From contig NZ_JAMOZL010000015.1 in assembly GCF_023667495.1 (NCBI RefSeq), positions 1-64,000 on the forward strand: a stretch of 64,000 bases of DNA, given 5' to 3'. Below are positions 7,840 through 15,280 of the stretch, piece by piece; position 1 is the stretch's first letter, and each line of letters starts with the position of its first letter. The notes below the pieces were generated by a model, which saw nothing but the letters and a program-made list of their open reading frames with translations, had not been told where the DNA came from and made no database searches. This DNA is from Dyadobacter sp. MSC1_007. Lineage in GTDB: Bacteria > Bacteroidota > Bacteroidia > Cytophagales > Spirosomataceae. The position numbers and the translations under genes are program-made.

Positions 7840-8499
7840 ATGAAAAATCAAATCAAAAAAGGCAGGCCGCCCAAGGAAAAGGGCGCTGCCAAACGGGAGC
7901 ACTTTTCGGTCTGGGTAAGCACTGACCAGAAAAGCCAGATCAATCAGCTCATAGAAAAGAGCGGGCTTTCAGCCAGTCAGTACTTTCTGACTTTGGCGCT
8001 GGATGTCCCATTTAAAAGACCTCAGAAAAGAACGCTGCCGAAGACGACTGCTGAAACAATCCGGATTCTCGAGCAGCTGTCGGGAATACTATCGCTCGCT
8101 ATTTTAAAGACGAAAGACCATCAGATGCTCTCTATGCAGTGGCAACAAAGCAGCCAGCGGATCAGGATGCTGGCAGACCTTATCACCCGCTGGGTTTTTG
8201 AATGCTTTGAGATCCGTAGCTTTCAAAAGACGCTTACTGAAATCGACTGCTGGATTACATCCCTGTCGGATTATCTGGGCCATGTCCTTGGAGCCGGGGA
8301 AAGCAAAGAGCAAATCCTTCGCGAAGCCCGCAGCATGTCGCGATGGGCACAAGAGCTGCTTTTAAAACACGAGGGCTACTACGCAGGGCCCTTGCAGGAA
8401 CTTGCGCCTGCCTGGAAAAACGAGGCGGCAGATATCGCCTCTGTCCACTACGAGATTGAAAATGCGGTTAAAGAATTCATCCAGCAAACCAGCAGATGA
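7840..8499 (+). CDS. mobC: MobC-like relaxosome accessory protein
   Basis: 219 aa. The basic N-terminus (KKGRPPKEKGAAKREHFSVWVSTDQKSQINQLIEKSGLSASQYF) is a ribbon-helix-helix DNA-binding motif of the MobC type, followed by a long helical region. MobC proteins bind near oriT and help the relaxase melt the nick site. The stop overlaps the relaxase ATG (ATGA), and the candidate oriT is immediately upstream. Start ATG 7840. Confidence 0.8.
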   Translation: MKNQIKKGRPPKEKGAAKREHFSVWVSTDQKSQINQLIEKSGLSASQYFLTLALDVPFKRPQKRTLPKTTAETIRILEQLSGILSLAILKTKDHQMLSMQWQQSSQRIRMLADLITRWVFECFEIRSFQKTLTEIDCWITSLSDYLGHVLGAGESKEQILREARSMSRWAQELLLKHEGYYAGPLQELAPAWKNEAADIASVHYEIENAVKEFIQQTSR

Positions 8500-9341
8500 T
8501 CGGGAAAGCAGGACTGGGCAGCTACGCCAAAGGAATTTTGGAATACTGCTATTATCAGAAGGGGCAGCAAACCACGGCAGACGAGCAAAGCAAGGGACAA
8601 AACATCAGGGGGGAGCTGGTATACATCCAGAACCTTGCCCTTAAAACAGCGCCCGACGGGACGCTGGATTTGGACTACCTTGCCCGCCAGTATACAGACA
8701 ACCACTCCAAAAACAAGAAGCTTACCAAATACGTTTGGCATCAGTCCTTCAGCTTTTCGCCGGGCGAAAAGCCCGGCAATGACAAGATCATGCAGATCTG
8801 CAGAGAATTTGCCAAAGAGTTTGGCTTCGAACATAACCAGATGGTCGTTTTTAAGCACGAAGATTCAGCCAACCTACATTTTCATATTATCGCTAACCGC
8901 ATCAATTATAACGGAAAGAATACGGCCGATCATTTTAAAAACTATGCGCGGACCGGAAAGTTCTGCCGCCGGATGGAACATGAGCTGAGTCTTGTGCCGA
9001 CGCATGACATGCGGATCAACCGCACCCTGGGCCAGCAAATTCATTTAGCCGACAAGGCGCATTTAAAGCTGAAATCCCTGATTGATCGTTTGATGCCCCA
9101 GGTCGCTTCAATCCAGGAGTTAAAAGGGCATTTGCTTGGGCACGGATACAAAACCTATGTGGGGCGGGGCATTGCATTTTTTCATATGCAGAGTAAAATA
9201 AAGATAAAGGGTTCTGATATTGGCAGGGATTACTCGTTGGGCCTGCTGGAAAACCGGATTGGTTTTAGCGCGACGACAACCCAGAATCCAGAGCTTAGAA
9301 AGAGGAAAAGGAAGCGGAAAAGCTTGGGGCTTCATTTGTAA
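8496..9341 (+). CDS. mobB: MobB relaxase (relaxase/mobilization nuclease)
   Basis: 281 aa. The N-terminus IGKAGLGSYAKGILEYCYY supplies candidate catalytic tyrosines. The metal-binding motif ANLHFHIIANRIN (about residues 123-135) has the HxH of the MOBP relaxase family. The C-terminus is very basic (RKRKRKRKSLGLHL). It should nick oriT and pilot the single strand. At 281 aa it is short compared with 300-400 aa relatives but keeps the whole nuclease domain. No coupling protein or type IV secretion genes are present, so the element is mobilizable rather than self-transmissible. Confidence 0.85.
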   Translation: MIGKAGLGSYAKGILEYCYYQKGQQTTADEQSKGQNIRGELVYIQNLALKTAPDGTLDLDYLARQYTDNHSKNKKLTKYVWHQSFSFSPGEKPGNDKIMQICREFAKEFGFEHNQMVVFKHEDSANLHFHIIANRINYNGKNTADHFKNYARTGKFCRRMEHELSLVPTHDMRINRTLGQQIHLADKAHLKLKSLIDRLMPQVASIQELKGHLLGHGYKTYVGRGIAFFHMQSKIKIKGSDIGRDYSLGLLENRIGFSATTTQNPELRKRKRKRKSLGLHL

Positions 9342-9397
9342 ATGATAGGCTAAACCAAACCGATCTCTTATTTTAGCCTGAAATAACCCATAACACC

Positions 9398-9868
9398 ATG
9401 AAGCTAAGAGCAATTAAATTCTTTTCCCCAGAGGAAAACCTACCAAAAACCAAAGAGGCCAAGGCAGCGCCGCTGCCGGCTGGCTACATTTCTAATTCCG
9501 GTAAGCTTGTTTTCCCGGCTACTTCACTCGGCGATCTGGGAATCGATCCCGAGTCTACCTATTTCAAAATCGGTACCCAGGACGGAAAGCGAAAAATCAA
9601 ATCCTTATATCTTGTCCCGGCTCAAAGTTCTGATCAGACCTTTTCCTTTGAAAAAAGTGGCCGCGGCCATGTAATTCCGTTAGCCGTTATTCTGAAAAAA
9701 GGGGGCCTTAATTTCGAGGGTGAAAAATTGATCTTCAAGATCTCGACTTTTGATTTTGATCAGGCTACCAAAGGCTATGAGCTGGCGATTGAGACTGAAA
9801 CGCCCAAACCGGAATATAGCGGAAAACCGCGTGGCAGAAAGCCTAAGGCTGCGACTGATTCAGAATAA
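9398..9868 (+). CDS. Hypothetical protein with AT-hook-like tail
   Basis: 156 aa, beta-rich, no recognised domain. The C-terminus KPRGRKPKAA resembles an AT hook and suggests DNA binding. Part of the mob gene set by orientation, 56 bp after the relaxase. It converges on the minus-strand guide-RNA candidate, sigma and dCas12f locus and ends just before the shared hairpin at 9885-9910. Confidence 0.5.
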   Translation: MKLRAIKFFSPEENLPKTKEAKAAPLPAGYISNSGKLVFPATSLGDLGIDPESTYFKIGTQDGKRKIKSLYLVPAQSSDQTFSFEKSGRGHVIPLAVILKKGGLNFEGEKLIFKISTFDFDQATKGYELAIETETPKPEYSGKPRGRKPKAATDSE

Positions 9869-9879
9869 AACGTAATTGA

Positions 9880-9910
9880 AAAATGCAGGTAACCAGTCCC
9901 GGTTACCTGC
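9880..9910 (-). terminator. Strong Rho-independent terminator ending the dCas12f transcript
   Basis: A perfect 10-bp stem, GCAGGTAACC / GGTTACCTGC (9885-9894 with 9901-9910), and a 6-base loop. On the minus strand it is followed by ATTTTTC, as for an intrinsic terminator. On the plus strand no T-run follows. It closes a non-coding stretch of about 125 bases after the dCas12f stop codon. Confidence 0.8.
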
Positions 9911-10034
9911 CTGATTCGGGTCACATTTGCTTACTGATTAAATTAAGCTAACCCAGTTGTATGCACCCTTAGGCACTTAATTGAAACCGCTGGTGGTTTC
10001 ATCCTGCGGCTGTACAAGCAGCCTCTGTGAAAAT
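9911..10034 (-). ncRNA. Candidate guide RNA of the sigma-dCas12f system
   Basis: A structured non-coding stretch directly after the dCas12f stop codon, on the same strand. Reading in the minus direction, three hairpins appear: GGCTG-cttgta-CAGCC (10023-10008), GAAACC-accagc-GGTTTC (10000-9983) and GTGCC-taag-GGTGC (9976-9963, with G-U pairs). The tail ATACAAC (9962-9956) resembles the end of Cas12f scaffolds. The next 20 bases (9955-9936), TGGGTTAGCTTAATTTAATC in the minus direction, are the most likely guide; a strong terminator ends the RNA about 25 bases later. TnpB and Cas12f relatives often carry their RNA at this 3' position. The scaffold/guide boundary is inference, and I found no matching target elsewhere in the window. 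Confidence 0.5.
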
Positions 10035-11126
10035 TCATTCGATCAGCACAGCAATTCCCGCCTTTTCGGCTTTGCGCTCTATTTTCTGTTTAAGACCGTA
10101 ATATCCCCAGTTCCGAAAAAGGAAAGGATCTTCTTTGGCCTGCTGCTCTTTTTCTGTCTGGTCTACCAAAAGCAAAGTTGCTGCTTTATTTTTCAGGCAT
10201 ATCTCGATTAACCTCTTACTATATACGTGCTGCTTGTGGGAGACATACCGCTTCTCTGATTGCATCAAATTCTCGATCGTTGATTTGCGGAGTTGCCTTT
10301 GGCTGTTTTGATTCATAAAGGCCATTGCTTTTTTCTTCCGCCGGATGGCAGCCTGGATTGCAAGCCGCTTGTAGAGATACTCGTCCTTGCTTCCGATTGT
10401 GTAGCGCTTGCTGCCGATCAAGACCATGATCGGGTAATCCAGCGACAAGCTCGCCTCGGCGATAATATCCTGGTCAAGCTCATGCTGTTGCCGTTCGGTC
10501 TGAAAAACGGCATGCATGAAGATCTTTCCTTTGTCTAGCGCCAGCGAGCTGCTGCAAAGCTTGACCTGACCAGCAGCTAAGCGTTGCAGTATTTCCCGCT
10601 TGTCGTGGCCTGTTTTGCCCAGGTATGTTTTGAAAGGAATATCGAACAGTGAGAAATGAAATACCGCTCCTTCTCTGCTGCTTCTTAATTTTTTGACATC
10701 CGTCCCTTTGAACGGAATTGGCATTTCTCTTCTGAAACTAGGCAAAGTACTTTCGCCAGTGGCAAGCGCTTTGCTCATCTTGTTAAAGCTGGCAACCAGG
10801 TTTCCATTCAAAGCGCTCATGATATGCATCGGAATACTGCCTTTGTAGTTTTGAGCCAGCACCTGATAGCTGGTGTTCATTCTCGATGTCGAAAGCATTC
10901 CATACTCGTCTTTTTTGATGTCAGAAAGCCTGGCCCTTACGCCTTCGGTCAGATAGAGCATTTCCCGGAGCTGCTGCTGGACGTAATGATGGGTATAGAT
11001 CTGGTTCGCAGCTTTGAAACAGATGTAGCGCCATTGGTAGAGCGTATCAAGAATTTTGTTCTTTTGATCGATGTCATCCGAATCGATCAAAAGGCGGATC
11101 TTCCGCGTATTGAAAAGCTTTTCCAT
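10035..11126 (-). CDS. Nuclease-dead Cas12f/TnpB-like protein (dCas12f)
   Basis: 363 aa. The N-terminal half has the Cas12f/TnpB wedge-REC pattern: WRYICFKAANQIYTHHYV at 32-49, IPMHIMSALNGNLVASFNK at 98-116, LPSFRREMPIPFKG at 128-141. The RuvC-like half follows: D230 at the RuvC-I position but in LSLDYPIM instead of the usual VDLGI; LLLVDQTE at 318-325 where the RuvC-II Glu should be (Asp instead); then WGYYGLKQKIERKAEKAGIAV. The protein ends there, so the zinc finger and the RuvC-III Asp are missing. It should bind guide RNA and DNA without cutting. The gene begins 3 bp after an ECF sigma gene, matching the reported sigma-E-dCas12f systems that recruit RNA polymerase to RNA-specified sites. 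A repressor-type TnpB (TldR-like) is the alternative. Confidence 0.75.
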   Translation of the reverse strand: MEKLFNTRKIRLLIDSDDIDQKNKILDTLYQWRYICFKAANQIYTHHYVQQQLREMLYLTEGVRARLSDIKKDEYGMLSTSRMNTSYQVLAQNYKGSIPMHIMSALNGNLVASFNKMSKALATGESTLPSFRREMPIPFKGTDVKKLRSSREGAVFHFSLFDIPFKTYLGKTGHDKREILQRLAAGQVKLCSSSLALDKGKIFMHAVFQTERQQHELDQDIIAEASLSLDYPIMVLIGSKRYTIGSKDEYLYKRLAIQAAIRRKKKAMAFMNQNSQRQLRKSTIENLMQSEKRYVSHKQHVYSKRLIEICLKNKAATLLLVDQTEKEQQAKEDPFLFRNWGYYGLKQKIERKAEKAGIAVLIE

Positions 11127-11129
11127 GAT

Positions 11130-11921
11130 CTATTGCCCATTTTGCTTCCAGTGATTTTTGATAATCTGATATGCTTTAATGTAGTGTTGTTGAACCTGCG
11201 TCTGCGGGCAGCCTAAAATTGAGGCGATGTCCGCAAAAGACTTCTTCTGATCCTGCCTGAGCGCGAACACTGCTGCCTGCTCACCGCTTAGGAGATGGTC
11301 ATAGTCATAGTATTGTTTTACTAGCCTTACAGGAACAGTTGCTCTTGGCACTACGATTTTTTTCAGGTCATCAACGCATTTCTGGATTTCGCTGGTCACA
11401 TGCAGTGTACTGGCTCCTATCCTTTTTGCTACCTCGCGTGGGCTGTGTCCATCCTGAAAATGAAGGCTTGCGATCAGCTGGCGCTGTTTGGGCAAAAAAG
11501 ATATCGCTTTCGAGATTTCTTCCCATCTTTTCCCTTCGCTGCCATCCTTGAAAATGCTTTCAACATCTGGTTTTTCACCCAGGAAAGGTTCCAAGTGGTC
11601 TATTTCAGTCATTTTCCTGTATATCTGATATGCAGGTTTTCGTACGTGTTTCAAAACCTGCCAACGGAGATTGAGACGGATAAACCGGTATGCATGAGGG
11701 AGGCTTTCAATCTTATCGCGGTGCACCCAAACTTTCAGGTAACACTCGTGTAGAATGCAGCTCACCAGGAACTCGTCGTTCACCAGCGCTTTGCCAAGGT
11801 AAAGCAGACTATCATAAGTCCGCTTGTAAAAATAATTAAGTGCCCGCTCGTCACCGCTGCGAAAAAGCAGCAGGAATTGCTCGTTGCTCGCGGACGTTCG
11901 AGAGAGTTCACTTATCGCCAT
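11130..11921 (-). CDS. ECF (sigma-E type) sigma factor, dCas12f-associated
   Basis: 263 aa, longer than the usual 170-200 aa. A sigma-2 region at about 24-95 includes DERALNYFYKRTYDSLL and HECYLKVWVHRDKI, resembling the conserved core. A sigma-4 helix-turn-helix lies at about 134-188 (LPKQRQLIASLHFQDGHSPREVAKRIGAS). A second HTH-like unit at 208-255 (LSGEQAAVFALRQDQKKSFADIASILGCPQTQVQQHYIKAYQII) is unusual for ECF factors. It should bind core RNA polymerase. Start ATG 11921; the stop lies 3 bp before the dCas12f start, so the two are co-translated. No anti-sigma gene is adjacent. The promoter region is shared with a divergent XRE regulator gene. Confidence 0.8.
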   Translation of the reverse strand: MAISELSRTSASNEQFLLLFRSGDERALNYFYKRTYDSLLYLGKALVNDEFLVSCILHECYLKVWVHRDKIESLPHAYRFIRLNLRWQVLKHVRKPAYQIYRKMTEIDHLEPFLGEKPDVESIFKDGSEGKRWEEISKAISFLPKQRQLIASLHFQDGHSPREVAKRIGASTLHVTSEIQKCVDDLKKIVVPRATVPVRLVKQYYDYDHLLSGEQAAVFALRQDQKKSFADIASILGCPQTQVQQHYIKAYQIIKNHWKQNGQ

Positions 11922-11949
11922 GACGAGTCATTATATAGTCTAACAGTTA

Positions 11950-11957
11950 CAAATATA
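11950..11957 (-). promoter_or_regulatory. Candidate -7 element of the sigma-dCas12f operon
   Basis: On the minus strand TATATTTG matches the Bacteroidota -7 consensus TAnnTTTG. It lies 29 bp before the sigma start codon, giving a leader of about 22 nt. No convincing -33 TTTG is seen at the expected distance, so the call is tentative. Confidence 0.4.
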
Positions 11958-12036
11958 TACAAATCAATTAAAATGTGAGTTATAACCCACTTTATTTTTT
12001 CGCATTTGCTCGCACCTTTCGCAAAATGCACGGCAA

Positions 12037-12273
12037 GTGAAAGATCGCTATTCGAAGGAAATCATCCGATTTGGGGAACGCGTCAGAGAAATTCGGCTTT
12101 ATCGCAATATGATACAGCTTGATTTGGGCGAAGCTATCGGTATGGAAAGAAGCGAAATCAGCAAAATTGAAAACGGGAAGAAGAATGTCGAATTCAACAC
12201 AATGGTCCGCTTGGCAGAAGCGCTCGCTGTCGAGCTAGGTGATTTTTTTAGCCCAGTCTTCAAACCTTTGTAA
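12037..12273 (+). CDS. XRE-family transcriptional regulator
   Basis: 78 aa starting at GTG 12037. Almost the entire protein is one HTH_3 domain: FGERVREIRLYRNMIQLDLGEAIGMERSEISKIENGKKNVEFNTMVRLAEALAVELGDFF. It is divergent from the sigma-dCas12f operon, with a 115-bp shared upstream region, so it is a good candidate for that operon's repressor (inference from position). It could also be an element-maintenance regulator. Confidence 0.8.
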   Translation: MKDRYSKEIIRFGERVREIRLYRNMIQLDLGEAIGMERSEISKIENGKKNVEFNTMVRLAEALAVELGDFFSPVFKPL

Positions 12274-12483
12274 TGTCATTCGACATCTGAAAGGTTGCCA
12301 GTCAACACAAATTGAAACTGGTTTGAGCATAACCCGTCTCCAATCATCTTGCCATATACTAAAATACCTCCATTCATATTCCTCCACCTGTTCAATCCCC
12401 TTACCCGAATTTCGATACCAAATTATAAAAATGTCGATGAGCAGCTAACTGAACGTGTTCAGCGCAAACGAAAGTTACAAAGC

Positions 12484-12606
12484 AAAAAATGACGGTTGCA
12501 AGCCTGCACTCCGTCATCCGACTTTTTAGCTGACCGTTCGGCAGCCAGCCGCACCTTAAACCGCCGGATGGGCTTGCAACCAGGGAGACGAGCCCCGTCA
12601 TTTTTT
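12484..12606. repeat. Large imperfect inverted repeat (cruciform)
   Basis: The left arm AAAAAATGACGG-TTGCAAGCC (12484-12504) pairs with the right arm GGCTTGCAA ... CCGTCATTTTTT (12571-12606), with smaller repeats such as CCGTCATCCG / CGGATGG inside. About 70 bases separate the arms. The outermost arms end in A-run and T-run, so as RNA it would also look like a terminator. It lies between the XRE and ardA genes and could be an element origin, lead-region promoter or recombination site. Confidence 0.55.
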
Positions 12607-12676
12607 CTTCGACTGATAGGCAGCGATTGCCCTGAGCACAAAGCCGGGGCCAAAGCAACTTAAATGCCTTTCAATC

Positions 12677-13234
12677 ATGAGAAATCTTGAAAATGCTCCA
12701 AAAATCTATGTGGGAACCTATGGCCAGTACAACAGTGGTTCGCTATTCGGCAAATGGTTTGACCTGGCGGGCTATGCAGACATTAAAGAGTTCCTGCAAG
12801 ACTGCTACGAGTTCCATCGGAACGAGCTAGATCCGGAGCTGATGTTCCAAGATTGGGAAAATATCCCGGACTTTTTGATATCAGAATGCAGCCTACATAA
12901 AGAGGCATTCAAATATTTCGGAGCCATTGGTGAAATGGACGATGAGACTGCCGAAGCGTTTGAGATCTATTGTAAGCAGATCAACCATTGGCCATCCAAC
13001 CGATATGAGTTAGAAGATCAACTTGAAAGTTTCGGGGAAAGCTACCGGGGGTTTTTCAGCGGCTCAGGAAAAGATGCCACGCTTGAATATGCTTACCAAT
13101 ACGTCGAAGAGACCGGGCTGCTGTCAGGCGTGGCATCTACGCTGGAAAAGTATTTTGACTATGAGGCCTTAGCCAGAGACTTGTTTTTAGAAGGATACAG
13201 CGAATATGAAGGTCATGTTTTTGCAGATTATTGA
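12677..13234 (+). CDS. ardA: ArdA antirestriction protein
   Basis: 185 aa. The opening KIYVGTYGQYNSGSLFGKWFDLAGYADIKEFLQDC and MFQDWENIPDFLISE are hallmark ArdA sequences. The acidic composition fits DNA mimicry, which blocks type I restriction-modification enzymes and protects incoming single-strand-transferred DNA. Length is normal for the family. It is typical of leading regions of mobilizable and conjugative elements and marks the right side of this one. Confidence 0.9.
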   Translation: MRNLENAPKIYVGTYGQYNSGSLFGKWFDLAGYADIKEFLQDCYEFHRNELDPELMFQDWENIPDFLISECSLHKEAFKYFGAIGEMDDETAEAFEIYCKQINHWPSNRYELEDQLESFGESYRGFFSGSGKDATLEYAYQYVEETGLLSGVASTLEKYFDYEALARDLFLEGYSEYEGHVFADY

Positions 13235-13519
13235 TTAACTAATTGAGTGCGATAACCGATGATATCAAGTTGTCGCACTCAATCATTTGATCATTTTATG
13301 AGGATGCCTTATAAATTCAATTTTCTGTCGCGAATTGCAAACAGAGACTCAGCAGCTTTCATTCAGAAATTTCCTGAACAGGGATGGATCAATTTGAAAT
13401 GTATTGCTTGATCGGTTTTCTTCGAAAATGGCGTTTACTTTCCAGAACGCAAATATCTTATATAGCAATTTCCCTATCTCCAGTCAAATACTGGAAAGCT
13501 CGAAAGGAGCCAGTTTTTT
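13235..13519. other. Intergenic region between ardA and hipBST
   Basis: About 285 bases with no open frame of coding character. TTGATCATTTTATGAGG near 13288 could begin a short relic, but nothing recognisable follows. It ends at the first Hip operator. Confidence 0.4.
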
Positions 13520-13605
13520 AAAAAGTGCATTTTGATGCACTTTTTGTAGATTTATCACGGTTCTAATCATTTCCAACATTGAAAAGTGCACCATAGTACA
13601 CTTTT
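13520..13605. promoter_or_regulatory. Two palindromic HipB operators
   Basis: Operator 1 at 13520-13545 is AAAAAGTGCA-ttttga-TGCACTTTTT, a perfect palindrome. Operator 2 at 13582-13605 is AAAAGTGCA-ccatag-TACACTTTT with one mismatch. Centre-to-centre distance is about 61 bp, near six helical turns. Their similarity and place upstream of the xre-type antitoxin gene mark them as autoregulatory sites. Confidence 0.75.
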
Positions 13606-13610
13606 TGCTG

Positions 13611-13618
13611 TATCTTTG
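13611..13618 (+). promoter_or_regulatory. -7 element of the hipBST promoter
   Basis: TATCTTTG matches TAnnTTTG exactly and lies 29 bp before the hipB ATG, directly next to operator 2. HipB bound there would cover the promoter. The -33 box is not clear. Confidence 0.55.
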
Positions 13619-13646
13619 ACAGAGTATCTTTAGCAAAGGAAGGACA

Positions 13647-13850
13647 ATGCATGTTGGTGGCATAATAAAGGAACGGAGAAAACTTCTTAATATAACCCAG
13701 GAAACTCTGGCCGAAATGTCAGGTGTTGGATTGAGAACATTGAAAGAGCTGGAAAGTGGAAAGGGAAATCCTACCATCATCACATTAGAGAAAGTTGCCG
13801 ATGTACTCGGAATGCAGCTCCTTCTGCAAATCAAATCGATGAATCAATAG
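13647..13850 (+). CDS. hipB: HipB-like antitoxin, XRE family
   Basis: 67 aa; a single HTH_3 domain (IIKERRKLLNITQETLAEMSGVGLRTLKELESGKGNPTIITLEKVADVLGMQLLLQI). First gene of a three-gene Hip operon; 2 bp separate it from the next gene. It should repress the operon through the two upstream palindromes and, in classical systems, help neutralise the kinase. In split HipBST systems the antitoxin role belongs mainly to HipS. Confidence 0.85.
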   Translation: MHVGGIIKERRKLLNITQETLAEMSGVGLRTLKELESGKGNPTIITLEKVADVLGMQLLLQIKSMNQ

Positions 13851-13852
13851 TT

Positions 13853-14185
13853 ATGAGGCAGGCGCAAATTATGTACAAGGGCGAAGTTGCTGGCAAGCTA
13901 ATCCAGCATAACGACGGTTCATTTAGCTTCACCTACGAAGATACCTGGATAGCAAACAGCCAGAAACCTCCTGTGAGTCTCACTCTGCCAAAATCGGTCA
14001 AGGTATATAATGCCAAAACTCTTTTCCCATTCTTTGCTAATATGTTGCCAGAGGGCGTTAATAAGCATGTTATCTGCAAGTCCCTGAAAATTGATGAGGA
14101 TGACTATTTTGGGCTTTTACTGAATGTGGCGCAATACGACGCAATCGGAGCTGTCACGGTCAAACGGACAAACGACTCAGCATGA
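13853..14185 (+). CDS. hipS: HipS-like protein (N-subdomain 1 of HipA as a separate gene)
   Basis: 110 aa. The sequence matches HipA N-subdomain 1: YKGEVAGKLIQHNDGSFSFTYEDTWI, PVSLTLPKS, LFPFFANMLPEGVNK. In E. coli HipBST this subdomain is a stand-alone antitoxin, HipS. The gene lies between hipB (2-bp gap) and the kinase gene (ATGA overlap), so the order B-S-T equals that of HipBST. The stand-alone length is normal for HipS, so this is not a frameshifted HipA. Confidence 0.85.
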   Translation: MRQAQIMYKGEVAGKLIQHNDGSFSFTYEDTWIANSQKPPVSLTLPKSVKVYNAKTLFPFFANMLPEGVNKHVICKSLKIDEDDYFGLLLNVAQYDAIGAVTVKRTNDSA

Positions 14186-15168
14186 ATATGCCTACTATCA
14201 AATATTGTCCAGGCACATTAGCCGAAGGCTATGATACGTACAGCAGAGCATGCTTGAGAAGAATGTTCAATGGAGCGAAAGTATCACATGTATTACCATA
14301 TGATTCACCAGCTTCCGGTGGGCTTGCTAACACCGCGTTCTTGCAGAGCCAAAGGCGGGTGTCAATTTCCGGCGTTCAAGAAAAATTTTCCATAATTCAG
14401 GTCAAGAGTAAGTTGAGATTGGTTGGAGAGGGTGAGCAGGGAACGCACATCCTTAAACCGATACCAACCATCGGTAGTAATCCAGATCAAATGCCAGCCA
14501 ATGAACATTTGACGATGCAAATAGCCCGCCAGGTTTATGGCATTGAAACGGCAGACAATGCACTTATTTTCTTTGAAAACGGCAAACCTGCCTATCTGAC
14601 CAGGCGCTTTGATGTAGATGACGAGAATAAAAAGAAGGCTGTAGAGGATTTTGCTGCTTTGGCTAGCAGAAGTCCCCAGACACACGGGGAACATTATAAG
14701 TACCTGGGTAACTATCTGGACCTCTTTAGCGTAATGAAGAAATACCTTCCTATCTATGGAGTAGAATCGCCGAGGCTTTTCAAGCTGATCATGTTCAATT
14801 ATCTATTTTCAAATGGAGATGCCCATTTTAAGAACTTTTCGATAATTGAAACCGGCATGGGCGATTTCAGGCTGAGTCCCGCGTACGATCTTCTTAACAG
14901 CCGCCTTCATGTAAATGATTCCGACTTCGCGCTGGAAGATGGCCTACTGTCCCGTCAACTATCAAAGGGGAATATTGCCAGACGATTCCATACACTTGGG
15001 GAGGAAGCAGGTTTAAATATAAAATTGATTAAATCCATCTTCGACACGATGCTTTCAAATTCGGAAAAGGTCGAACGCTTGGTCAACGCCTCGTTCTTGA
15101 ATGATCGTTCTAAAAGGAATTATCTTCAGGCATATCAGACTAGGCTGAGGAGGCTTGCCAAGGTTTGA
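14182..15168 (+). CDS. hipT: HipT-like serine/threonine kinase toxin
   Basis: 328 aa lacking the HipA N-subdomain 1. SISGVQEK at 61-68 is the Gly-rich/autophosphorylation loop. MPANEHLTMQIARQVYGI is the ATP-site helix. SNGDAHFKNFS at about 210-220 is the catalytic loop, and LSPAYDLLNSR supplies the metal-binding Asp. Known HipT phosphorylates a tRNA synthetase (TrpS in E. coli); the target here is unknown. Translation is coupled to hipS. A decayed relative lies at 40.8-41.2 kb. Confidence 0.88.
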   Translation: MNMPTIKYCPGTLAEGYDTYSRACLRRMFNGAKVSHVLPYDSPASGGLANTAFLQSQRRVSISGVQEKFSIIQVKSKLRLVGEGEQGTHILKPIPTIGSNPDQMPANEHLTMQIARQVYGIETADNALIFFENGKPAYLTRRFDVDDENKKKAVEDFAALASRSPQTHGEHYKYLGNYLDLFSVMKKYLPIYGVESPRLFKLIMFNYLFSNGDAHFKNFSIIETGMGDFRLSPAYDLLNSRLHVNDSDFALEDGLLSRQLSKGNIARRFHTLGEEAGLNIKLIKSIFDTMLSNSEKVERLVNASFLNDRSKRNYLQAYQTRLRRLAKV

Positions 15169-15280
15169 AATAGCAGCCTGTCTAGCATCCGCTGCCTAAT
15201 CTCTATGTAACAAGCCAATATTCAACATCTTCAAGTGACTAACAATCAATATATTACACTACATAGATCTATCAGAATTT

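Noticed and set aside
9885..9910. Attachment-site or CRISPR repeat reading of the hairpin
   Set aside because: Single copy, and the T-run on the minus strand explains it as a terminator.
10035..11126. Ordinary IS605-type TnpB transposon gene
   Set aside because: No tnpA, no transposon ends, no zinc finger or RuvC-III Asp, and a tightly coupled sigma gene; a domesticated RNA-guided protein fits better.
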